Positions 12,578-22,634 of a stretch of 64,000 nt of DNA are shown one piece after another. Source of the stretch: Welwitschia mirabilis. Lineage: Eukaryota; Gnetophyta; Gnetopsida; Welwitschiales. Under the pieces are notes generated by a model. It saw nothing but the letters and a program-made list of their open reading frames with translations. It did not search any database and was not told where the DNA came from. The stretch is taken from NCBI GenBank assembly GCA_051453625.1, contig JBOZIK010000001.1, forward strand, positions 14,023,488 through 14,087,487, given 5' to 3'. The translations under genes were made by a program, and so were the position numbers. The number at the start of each line of letters is the position of its first letter. The first letter of the stretch is position 1.

Positions 12578-13909
12578 TATTAACATGTAAAAATAGTAAT
12601 TTATCTTAGAAATTTTAGATCAAATTATTATTAGTACAGACATTAATTTAACCATTTTAATCATAAAAACATGTTTTCTATTTTTTTGATGTCATATTTA
12701 AACTTATACATTTTTCAATGACATTTTTGGGTCCTTAGCATATTTTTAAGCATGATCTATAATATGTAGCTAATTTGATAGAAAACATTATTCATGCTAA
12801 TTTATAGTAGTAATAATCACTTAAGGAGGATTGATGTGAAACTTATAGCTTTAATCTCTAATGGATAAGCAAGTCCTTTCTATTTGTGAACCTTCTTATT
12901 TTCTACAATAAAATATGCTATTATCTTTAGCTATAGGATCACAAATTCTACACAAAACGATGATAGCATTAAACACATGTGGTGATGACACTGGTTGATG
13001 GAAGAATCCTATTGTAAAGATCATGTATTAGACTCATCATGGTAATCACTTCATCAAATGCTAATAGATGGAATCTAAGCCACCCCATTAAATACTGAAA
13101 GATAGAGAATTTCAACCATTCTGAACCTAGAGTTCCCTATAAAAATGGATAAGTGCCTCATTTGTAATAATATTTAACATATGGGATAATTTATCCTTAA
13201 AGCAAGAAATTCTTTCAACATGTCTTATTGATTTTTCATTTTGGAAATGGACTAGCCTTTAGGATAGATTGATGGCTTTTTGTTAAGATTTAGTTTTTAT
13301 TCATTAGTTTAATATATAATCCATTTATGATAATAAATATAGTAGTTTTTGTTTCTTTATTTTAAGTTGTGACTTAGTTCATACTTTCTATAGTTGATAT
13401 GATACTATATTATTGCTAAGTTATTTATATATCTAAGTAAATCCTTCTCTTGTTCATATTCTAGTACATAGTTTGATTCTATTTAATGGTTCTTGGGATA
13501 CATTTCTTACTTATTATACTTATGAACAAACTATGATGAACCAAAATTATAGACGGATCTCCTTACAACTCATGTGGTGAATGAGATAATATCAATATAA
13601 TTCAAGCCATAATGAACTTGAGACGTTTAGGACTTGAGGTGAAACTTATAATATATCTTTAAATGAAATTATTTTATTTATTAAGATATTAATCTAGCTC
13701 TTGAGTGCTAAGCATATTTCCAAACTTTCATTTATGAAACTCTTCTTTAAGCACTATTGAATTAAAGTTTCTTAAATCTTTTTGCTAGTTTAGTATATGT
13801 TATTTTGCTATTTTCTATTATAATTATTCATAAGAAGAGAATGCCATTGGGTTCTTTTTTATAATAAATGACCTAATTTTTATTTCTAAAATCTTAACCT
13901 CAAATAGCA
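12578..13909 (+). mobile_element. 5' LTR of Athila/Tat-type element A
   Basis: The sequence is homologous over its length to a second copy split between 21,821-22,634 and 40,611-41,117. The start is placed at TATTAACATG, matching TGTTAATATG at 21,821 with the terminal TG altered. The end is the CA at 13,908-13,909, followed by a TTT spacer and a tRNA-Asp primer site. A TATA-like CCTATAAAAA occurs near 13,135, and the other copy has the same box near 22,366. LTR length is about 1.33 kb. The two copies are clearly diverged, so the insertion is old. Start is uncertain by a few bases. Confidence 0.8.
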
Positions 13910-13912
13910 TTT

Positions 13913-13930
13913 TGGTGTTGTTGCCAAGGA
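13913..13930 (+). promoter_or_regulatory. tRNA-Asp primer-binding site of element A, decayed
   Basis: TGGTGTTGTTGCCAAGGA, three bases after the LTR-terminal CA. Compared with the canonical TGGCGCCGTTGCCGGGGA, complementary to the 3' end of plant tRNA-Asp and typical of Athila/Tat elements, 13 of 18 bases match. All five differences are C to T or G to A transitions. Confidence 0.85.
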
Positions 13931-15079
13931 TAATGACATAGTAGCTATAGTAAGGGATGTACATTTTTCCTTTTCTTTCATCTTAGATTCTAGTGTTTTT
14001 CATTTCCTTTTTCCTCTCTCTGCACTCTTTAGCATATGGTACTAACCCTGTTCTAGTGATATCTAAATAGTTCTCATTAAGTTACATTTAGATTTTTGCA
14101 TTTCTTTTCTTTTTTGTACTCTTTAGTGAGTGGTACCAGTTATTTTCTAGTAATACCTGAATTGATCCATATTTTTAATTCTTTTAATTTTTCATTGAAT
14201 GGTTTATATTGAATATAAAACATCAATATTATATTAAGTTTTCCATGTGTAGGGCTAACTAGTTCATATAAGGTTTTGCTATCAAGTTTCTCTCAAACCT
14301 AAGCTAAAGTAATTAAAAAAAATATAAGAAATTAAGAATTATAAAAATAAAGAAGAACATTCTTCACTCTCTTTTTTACCTCTACATTTTCATTATAGTA
14401 GACTTTACTTTTAATTCTGTGTACATAGGATTAGATTTCTATTTCTTTTTTTAGTTTTCTATAATATTATTTTTTATAAAATATCTATAAGCTTTCATTT
14501 CAATTTGAACTCTGCAATTTTAATTTCTATAGTTTATCCTCTTTTTCCTAGTATGTAAGCTATGTTGCACAATGCCAACTTTTATAACTCTCTTTTCTTC
14601 AAATGTTTCTATTAGAATCACCTATGTGACCATCATTCCTCACAAGTGCCACTAGCCTTTCTGTGGATCATGCCTTGAACCTTTTCCAAGACCATCATCT
14701 AAAATCTCTAAACCTTTCTTGACATCAATCCTCTATTAAAAATTCATGGATTTATATGTAGTGGAAGTATAAATTATATGATAGATTAATCAGAACCCCT
14801 TTTACAATAAATATGAATCTCAATAACAAGGAAGAAAGACCTACCTTTGGAATGTAGAATCAATGGAAGAACAACAAACTAATAATCCAAATAAATAATT
14901 CCCTTTCTCAAATTCTAAGTTTATCTTTTCAATAACCCATTGACTCACTCAAATATTTAGTCTTTTTAACATCCTCAAATTTCTATTTTAAACTAGACAT
15001 CATGTTAAAATCCTAGTTATAATTAATCCCTTTTTTAACTATTCACCTTGATAAACTATTAAGGACTACTTTAATTCTA
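13931..15079 (+). other. Leader and possible gag N-terminus of element A
   Basis: Sequence between the primer site and the first recognisable gag motif of element A. Around 14,560-14,760 the base composition is less extreme, and short coding-like stretches can be read, but no conserved motif was identified. I treat it as the untranslated leader plus a poorly conserved gag N-terminal region. Confidence 0.45.
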
Positions 15080-15900
15080 GTGTGTATGTATAGCTTCATG
15101 TATTTTGTAATCATCTAATAGTTATAGGTCAGATCTAAAACAAGCCATGATTCAATTCCTTCCTCATTTTCATGACCTTGAGTATGAAGACATATTACTT
15201 ATAGGTAAAGTAGTTCTATTGTGTTATGTTAACTACAACTCACATCTACATCTTAGCCAATAGAATTAGTTTAACCTTATTCCTCTTTTTATTAATAGAC
15301 AAAGCCATATCATGGTTGTATATTTTAAAACCCATTTCCATTAGAACGTGGGCTATGTTAAGTAGATCTTTCATTAATTAATTCTTCCTCGGTGATAAAA
15401 TCAATGCATTAAGATGAAAGATAATAAACTCTAATAAAAATACCATGAAACCTTCTTGTAAACCTTACAAATATTTAAAGAGATCCTCTCAAAATGCCCA
15501 CAAAACCATTTTGAAAAGGGAATAATAATAAGTTTATTTTATAAAGTACTAACCTTCAAAAATAGATAATTAGTATAAATGATGAGAATAGATAGTTTTC
15601 TTAATCTAACAATTGATGAAGCTCAGGATTATGTAGAGTTAATTGTTAAGAGTTCAAAGAATGAAAAGAAATCTAATAAACCTTCTAGATCCCAATACTT
15701 AGTTAAGTTCATTAGTGTTTTTAAAGTTCTAGATAATTTTGATGTTAATAAACAAATTGATAAACTTTTCAAAAAATTGGAGTCCTTTATTGAATAGCCC
15801 AATTTTATAGCCTCTAAATCTAGATGCTTGGTTTTTCATGTTAACATTCATGAAACTTAATAATCCATAATCAAATACTTACAAATCTGGATGGAGGAGC
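15080..15900 (+). pseudogene. gag of element A (left copy), decayed
   Basis: Retrotransposon capsid protein (Retrotrans_gag type), which would form the particle that packages element RNA. In the + frames the sequence gives L-P-H-F-H-D-L-E-Y-E-D-I-L-L near 15,160-15,200, then L-F-L-F-L-L-I-D-K-A-I-S-W-L-Y near 15,285. This fits the gag core L-F-P-F-S-L-x-D-K-A-x-x-W-L followed by P-x-S-I-x-T-W, and K-I-N-A-L-R near 15,400. The open frame 15,579-15,797 (72 codons; D-E-A-Q-D-Y-V-E-L-I) is the C-terminal part that precedes the zinc knuckle in this family. Frames shift between blocks and stops sit at Gln/Trp positions. A diverged second copy follows the 16,057-16,156 gap. Confidence 0.75.
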
Positions 15901-16156
15901 CATCTAAATTTTTCTTTGAAGTATAATAATAGCTATAACCATGCTTCAAATAATTAATCTAGAAGCTCATTTACTAACTCTTTTCATCCTTATGCTTCAT
16001 CTTCACACTAATATCATTCATTCTCAAATCATCATCTATTATAATTAAACATTCTANNNNNNNNNNNNNNNNNNNNNNNNNNNNNNNNNNNNNNNNNNNN
16101 NNNNNNNNNNNNNNNNNNNNNNNNNNNNNNNNNNNNNNNNNNNNNNNNNNNNNNNN

Positions 16157-17260
16157 AAAACAAGCCATGATTCAATTCCTTCCTCATTTTCATGACCTTG
16201 AGTATGAAGACATATTACTCACACCTAAAGTAGTTATATTGTGTTATGTCAATTACACCTCACATCTACATCTTAGCCAATAGAATTAGGTTAAACTTAT
16301 TCCTCTTTTTATTAATAGACAAAGCCATATCATGGTTGTATATTTTAAAACCCATTTCCATTAGAACTTGGGCTATGTTAAGTAGATCTTTCATTAATTA
16401 ATTCTTTCTTAGTGATAAAATCAATGCATTAAGATGAGAAATAATAAACTCTAATAAAAATACCATGAAACCTTGTTGTAAACCTTATAAATATTTAAAG
16501 AGATCCTCTCAAAATGCCCACAAAACCATTTTGAAAAGGGAAGAATAATAAGTTTATTTTATAAAGTACTATCCTTTAAAAATAGATAATTAATAGAAAT
16601 GATGAGAATAGGTAGTTTTCTTAATCTAACAATTGATGAAGCTCAACATTATGTAGAGTCAGTTGTTGAGATTCAAAGAATGAAAATAAATCTAATAAAC
16701 CTTCTAGATTCCAATACTTAATTAAGTTCATTATTGTTTTTAAAGTTTTAGATAATTTTGATGTTAATAAATAAATTGATAAACTTTTCAAAAAATTGGA
16801 GTCCTTTATTGAATAGCCCAAGTTTATAGCCTCTAAATCCAAATGCTTGGTTTTTCATGTTAACATTAATGAAACTTAATAATCCATAATCAAACACTTA
16901 CAAATCTAGATGGAGGAGCCATCTAAATTTTTCTTTGAATAGAATAATAGCTATAACGATGCTTTAAATAATCAATATAGAAGCTCATTTACTTACTCTT
17001 TTCATCCTTATGATTCATATTCACACTAATATCATTCATTCTCAAATCATCATCTATTATAATTAAACATTCTAAAAACTCAAACGAATCTTGAGTAGGA
17101 ACAAATTAATTAAAAAAGCTCTTTCATCTTGCACAAATGCAAATAAAACATTCAACATCTCAATCAAGCCACCATCCATATAATTTGTTCTCTTAATCAT
17201 CATGAATAAGGAAAACTCCTCATGATTCCTAAACCAAATCCTAGTAAGTATCAAGAAAAT
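16157..17260 (+). pseudogene. gag of element A (right copy of the gap duplication), decayed
   Basis: Bases 16,157-16,935 repeat 15,141-15,920 with scattered substitutions and small indels, and 16,935-17,074 matches the sequence just left of the gap. The same gag core (I-D-K-A-I-S-W-L) is readable near 16,315. A one-base deletion near 16,672 breaks the frame that is open in the left copy at 15,579-15,797. The copy then continues beyond the point where the left one is cut by the gap, into the region before protease. It is most likely the same locus assembled twice, not a true tandem gene. Confidence 0.65.
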
Positions 17261-17639
17261 AGAAGTAATAAAAAATGGTTAAATTAAAAAAATAAAAGCC
17301 ATCCATCTTAGGAGTAGAAAAGATATTAATCAAGAATTAGAACAAAGTCAATCTAATGAAGAGGAAACACCAACTAAAACCAGTGGAAAAAATAAATAGT
17401 AGAAGTAAATTGAAAATCCAGTACTAACTTATAAAAAACCTTTACCATTTCATAATAGTTTAAAGGAATAATATTAAAAAAAAGTAACTAAAAGAATTAA
17501 AGATTTTTAAGGAATTAAAAATTAAAATGCCTATTTTGTAATTCATAAAACAAGAAAAGTTCCTTTACATACAAAATTTCTTAAAGATATGTGTATTATT
17601 AAGAGACAAATTTATTTTAAGATAAATGTTTTTTAAGAT

Positions 17640-18350
17640 TAATAGATCAAAAAAATCATACAAAGTTAAATTCCTTCTAAATATAAAGATCCTAGTTATC
17701 CAACAATAGCAATTACAATTGTAGATAAACACCTAATACAAGCCCTATTATATCTTGGAGCAATTATTAATTTGTTATTCATTATGTTTGCAAGGAACAT
17801 GGCTTAAATCATTTTAAAATACCAAAACTCTAATTACAATTGGCTAATAATTCTTTCAAGTTATTACATGTAATATTAGAAGATCTAATAGTTTAAGTAT
17901 ATAATTGTTGTTTTCTAGTAGACTACATAGTGTTAGAAATGGAATAAGTGAAACATCATTTTGTCCTTTTTATCTTAGGAATACCTCGCCTTACAACTTT
18001 AAGTGCTTTTATTAATTATAGAAGTAGGCTAATGAAAATCTCTTATGAAAATAACTATGTATTTAAATATTTTTAGCATCATGAAATTATTAGGAAATGT
18101 TAATAAATTTGATCTTGTTGATGGAATTAATAATGAACCTCATGACCTTGAATCTTTTCTTTGTGAAAAAAATGTTTTCATCTTGTATTCTAATTTAAAT
18201 TTTAATTTTGAAAATGACCCCTCTTTTTCTTTAGAGCCATCTTTTGAAGATGTGAAAGATGTTTTGTTTTCTTATTCTATAGTACCTTAACCTAAGAAAG
18301 ATATTTTCCAAGAATTATTAGAGAAGCATAAAAATGCCATAGGTTGGAAT
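17640..18350 (+). pseudogene. Protease and protease-RT linker of element A, decayed
   Basis: A retropepsin-like domain is readable from about 17,650: P-S-Y-P-T-I-A-I-T-I, then A-L-L-Y-L-G-A-I-I-N-L-L at 17,742-17,775, where Athila/Tat proteases have A-L-x-D-L-G-A-S-I-N-L-M. The catalytic Asp codon is TAT (17,751-17,753), a GAT to TAT change, and Ser is replaced by Ile, so the enzyme is dead. The open frame 18,045-18,290 continues into the acidic linker, ending with E-L-L-E-K-H-K-N-A-I-G-W (18,312-18,347), the motif just before RT in this lineage. RT, RNase H and integrase do not follow; the next sequence is unrelated 3' DNA, so most of pol appears deleted. Confidence 0.78.
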
Positions 18351-19020
18351 GTCTAAACTCTACTATTTATAATTTTCATATCCTTTTTAAGTTTTTGAAC
18401 TTATGTATAAAGTTTTCTCATAAAAATTTTTTCTTTTCTATCATTTGATTTTAATTCTTATCTCCTAAGCATCATAGTCATAATTCTTTTGAATTTCCTC
18501 CTTACATTTCATTGAGCAACCCTTTTTTAAGATTAATTTTACTTTAGGATCATAAAATAATTTAATAAGACATCAAATGTTTCCTAAGGACTTCTATCTC
18601 ATAGAAGGCCATAAGAACTATTATTTATTTAACCATCCCCTTAAGCCTTTCCATTTGTACATTCCATTTTCAAATAGCTCCATTAATCCTATAAACCATC
18701 TCTTCTCCTATTCCCTTATTAGCTTCTGAGGATTACTAACTTTGGTTGATGGATTACAATACTTAAACTAATAATAAGTAATCTTTTATTAATTCCAAGA
18801 TTTGGTTAAGATTAGCTACACATATGTTTTCAAGAGAAATTTATTTTTATCTTAAGATTTTCATTTACTTAAGGTCTTCAATTTTGGAAAAGCAAATGGA
18901 TAAAAAGGTGAAGTATTTAGNNNNNNNNNNNNNNNNNNNNNNNNNNNNNNNNNNNNNNNNNNNNNNNNNNNNNNNNNNNNNNNNNNNNNNNNNNNNNNNN
19001 NNNNNNNNNNNNNNNNNNNN

Positions 19021-19759
19021 ATTTCAATTACAAATTCATGTCACTTAAATTGCAATTAAGATAAGCTATAAGGAAGAACAATAAAACAGTTGAAAATTTT
19101 TCAATTCAATCAATACTTTTATTAATGAAATTGAAGTACATCCACTCATGACAAGAACTCCTTAATGAAAGATTCTCTACCTAACACCAAGGTGGTCCTT
19201 CTCACAAGTATGATGGGTCTTCTTACCTCCAACAATCTTAAATTGTCACAAGAATGTAGATGCAAAAGATGATTCTGAATAGGGTTTGAAGGGATCTATT
19301 TATAGGTTGGGATAGGTCACTAAAGGGTATGAAATGAAGAGGTAAAAGTTAAATACATCCTTTCATGACAATTTAATTAACTTTATACATAAGTGTCATC
19401 CCTCGTGTCGTCTCCACAAAATTGAGGATGACATACCATCTTCTAACTAATGCTTTGCACATATCCAAAAAGCTGACTGTCATCCTAAACATCATCTCAA
19501 TGACAAAGAGGATGATCATAATTTCTTGGTTGTCATCCCCTATGTCGTCCCCATGACAGTGAGAATGATAAATATATCTTTATTATTTTTCTTTAGTTAT
19601 TCTTTATCCAAAAATGGCTTCTTATTTGGAGTATTAATGCATATTTTAGCCTACATAAAAGCTTTGTAGAATTTTCATAAATCCATGGAAAAACCTGTAA
19701 ATAGTACCTAAAAATATACTTTACAAGTGCATTAAATAGGTCAAGTTGGCATCTCAACA
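19021..19759 (-). mobile_element. LTR of family B, probably solo, minus strand
   Basis: On the minus strand it begins TGTTGAGATG at 19,759, has a TATA box TATAAATAGATCCC at 19,291-19,304, and later ATTAATAAAAG as a possible polyadenylation signal near 19,115-19,125. The U3 part has repeated GATGAC/GTCATCC motifs. It is homologous over some 550 bases to 61,034-61,570, where the same LTR lies on the + strand and leads to a primer site. Its inner end is lost in the gap 18,921-19,020. No internal B coding sequence is next to it, so a solo LTR is likely. It interrupts the protease/linker region of element A exactly where the two copies of that region stop matching. Confidence 0.8.
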
Positions 19760-20062
19760 GTATTTAAATATTTTTATCATCATGAAATTATTATGAGATG
19801 TTAATAAATTTGATCTTGTTAATGGGATTAATAATGAATCTCATGACCTTGAATCTTTTCTCTGTGAGAAAAATGTTTTCATCTTATATTATAATTTAAA
19901 TTTAAATTTTGGAAATGACCCCTCTTTTCCTTTAGAGCCATCTTTTGAAGATGTGAAACATGTTTTGTTTTCTTATTCTATAGTACCTTAACCTAAGAAA
20001 GATATTTTGCAAGAATTATTAGAGAAGCATAAAAATGCCATAGGTTGGAATGTTTAAACTCT
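19760..20062 (+). pseudogene. Protease-RT linker of element A, second copy
   Basis: This repeats 18,056-18,350 (starting GTATTTAAATATTTTT) with scattered substitutions. The frame that is open in the left copy is here interrupted, but L-E-K-H-K-N-A-I-G-W before RT is retained near 20,020-20,050. Homology with the left copy goes on to about 20,625 (against 18,920). The upstream junction is the terminal CA of the B LTR. Most likely it is the same locus represented twice around the 18,921-19,020 gap, one version carrying the LTR. Confidence 0.7.
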
Positions 20063-21820
20063 ACTATTTGTACTTTTCATATACTTTTTAAGTTTTTGAA
20101 CTCATGAAAATTGTTTCTTTTCCATCATTTGATTTTAATTCTTACCATCCTAAACATCATAGTCATAATACTTCTGAATTTCCTCCTTACATTTCATTGA
20201 GCAATCCTCTTTTAAGATTAATTTTACTTTAGGATTATAAAATAATTTAATAAGATGCCAAATGTTTCCTAAGGACTTCTATCTCATAGAAGGCCATAAG
20301 AACTATTATTTATTTAACCATTCCCTTAAGCCTTTCCATTTGTTCATTCCATTTTCAAATAGATCCATTAAGCCTATAAACCATCTCTCCTCCTATTCCC
20401 TTATTATTTTCTGAGGTTTACTAAATTTGGTTGATGGATTACAATAATTAAACTAATAATAAGTGATCTTTTATTAATTCCAAGTTTTGGTTAATATTAG
20501 CTACACATATGTTTTCAAGAGAAATTTATTTTTATTTTAAGATATGTTGTCAATATTTTCATTTACTTGAGGTCTTTAATTTTGGAAAAGCTAATGGATG
20601 AAAAGGTGAAGTATTTAGTTTTATATTGTACCATATGTTTTCAATCATTTATTAGGATAAGATTATTTATCAATTAGGATAATGATCCAATAACCCTCTT
20701 ATGTGCATATAAGGAAAAGTTATATGAGAAGTAAAATTAAAAGAAAAAATAAAATCTCTTCTTCAAAAGCACATTTTTCTTGTTAATTATTTTTGTTGGT
20801 TTTAAATAATTACATCAGGGCTATGGATGCTTGTTCTTAATGAAACTTTAATGACCTATTCATGGCATTTTTAACTATATCAAGTTTATAAACACTCACT
20901 GGCAATACAATGTTAAATTCTTCATGCATAACATGCTTGACTATGTTTGAAGAAAGTTCCATAATACTTAATGCTTAATAATATAAAAAGGCTTAAAACA
21001 AAGGTACTAGTAATTATAAAAAGAAAATTTAAAAAGAAAATTAAGATGAGAATTAGATATCTTTTGTGTTTCACTTTATTTAACAATTATACTTAAGATT
21101 TCTTTACTACTCTTGGATTTGCAAAGGAGTACTTTATCAATACCTTACTTATGTAATATTTAGATCCATTAATTAAAGTGAAAAATTACAAAAATGTCAA
21201 GAATCAAGGCCATTAGCTTAGATAATTCATCTCTTGTATTCATAAATTACATGATCAAGTTTTTATTTTCATTATCATTTTTAATTTCATGCCCATTTTC
21301 ATTACCATTTTTACCTTATCTCCATTTTATAAGAAGCACAAATGTTTTTATTATAAAATAACTTTTAAATTTATGTTTTTGGACTAAGTAAAGTAATTGC
21401 AAACTATTAGCAATAAGGTTTTAGCTGAGAATTGGGGTTTGGGAATTCTAGTAAATACTTTATGTGTTAACTTTTTCTTATGTATTATAGATTAGTTTTA
21501 CATTGGTTTATACTTTTTTCCCCTTTTTCTAGTTATAGTAAAATAAAATGTGTAAATCATATTTCTTTTAAATAATTATTATCAAACTTTGCATTGATTT
21601 TTCTATCATTCTAAACTCAAAGTTCAAGTTTGGTGGGGGAGCATGGGATTTGAATTTTTCAACAAATTTCGTTTTTAATGCATAATTTTTCAAAAATTAG
21701 TTAAAATGTTTCAAATTTTTTATATCATGATTAAATGTTTTATTTACAAATTTTTACATATTAGTCATTATTTATCATCCTTTTTTGTTAAGGAACTAGT
21801 ATAAGTTTGGTTAGAAGGTG
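20063..21820 (+). other. 3' untranslated part of element A
   Basis: No coding motif is recognisable. The first part (to about 20,625) repeats 18,350-18,920. At 21,628-21,645 a G-rich AAGTTTGGTGGGGGAGCA stands out in AT-rich sequence. It resembles the polypurine tract motif of Athila/Tat elements, although it lies about 175 bases before the inferred LTR start at 21,821. Confidence 0.55.
21628..21645 (+). promoter_or_regulatory. Polypurine-tract-like motif of element A
   Basis: AAGTTTGGTGGGGGAGCA. G-rich tracts of this form mark the region where plus-strand DNA synthesis is primed in OTA-type gypsy elements. The distance to the LTR is larger than usual for a primary tract, so it may be an accessory one. 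Confidence 0.5.
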
Positions 21821-22634
21821 TGTTAATATGTAAAATTATCATTTATCCTAAGAGTTTTAGAACAATTTCTTATAAGTGAAGATATTAATTTAAGTATTTT
21901 AATAATAAAACCATGTCTTTTATATTATTTAATGTTAAAATTATATATTTATTCACGGTATTTTTAGGTCCTTTGGAGCATAAGTCACAAACATGGAACT
22001 GATTTAAAAGAAACTAGTAGTGGCACTAGTTAGAGTGGTGCTGGTTACTTGAGAAGGATTACTGTAAAACTTACATCTTAAGTTTGCCATAGAGAAGTAA
22101 TTTATTTCTAGTTGTGACCCCAATCATTTGCTATACTAAAATCTAACGATTACCTTTAGCCATAAAGTAACCAATTTTACATAAAAAGATGGTAGTGCTA
22201 AAGACATGTGATGATGGCACTTGTTGGTAAAGGAATCCTACTTTAATGTTGATATCTTAGGCTCATCATGATAATCACTTAACCAAACACCAAAAGATAG
22301 AATCTTATCCACCCCATAAAACACTAAAAGATAAAAAATCTGAACCATCTTAAATCTAGTTTTTCCTATAAAAAGGGCCAATCTCCTTATTTTTAATAGT
22401 CTTTAGCATATGGAAGCATTTATCTCTAGAGCATAAAAGTGATCTAGCATTTCATGCTAAACTTTCCCTTTGGAAACGGATCAGTCTTAAGGATATATTA
22501 ATGTTTTTAATTAAGCTTGAGTTTTTCTTCACTAATATACTATATAATTTCTTTCTAATAATAAAGATAGTAGTTTTTATTTCTTGATTTCAAGTTGTAA
22601 TTTAGTTCATAGTTTCAATAGTTGATATGAAGTT
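21821..22634 (+). mobile_element. 3' LTR of element A, left part, split by element C
   Basis: Starts TGTTAATATG and aligns with 12,578-13,400 of the 5' LTR, including the TATA-like CCTATAAAAA near 22,366. Homology stops at GTTGATATGA (22,621-22,630) and resumes at 40,611 with the rest of the LTR. The five bases AAGTT (22,630-22,634) before element C match AAGCT (40,611-40,615) after it, one transition apart. Joining the two flanks gives a continuous match to the uninterrupted LTR near 13,395-13,420. Confidence 0.85.

Noticed and set aside
15141-16935. True tandem duplication of gag in element A
   Set aside because: The copies abut a 100-N gap like many others in the window, so an assembly cause is more likely.
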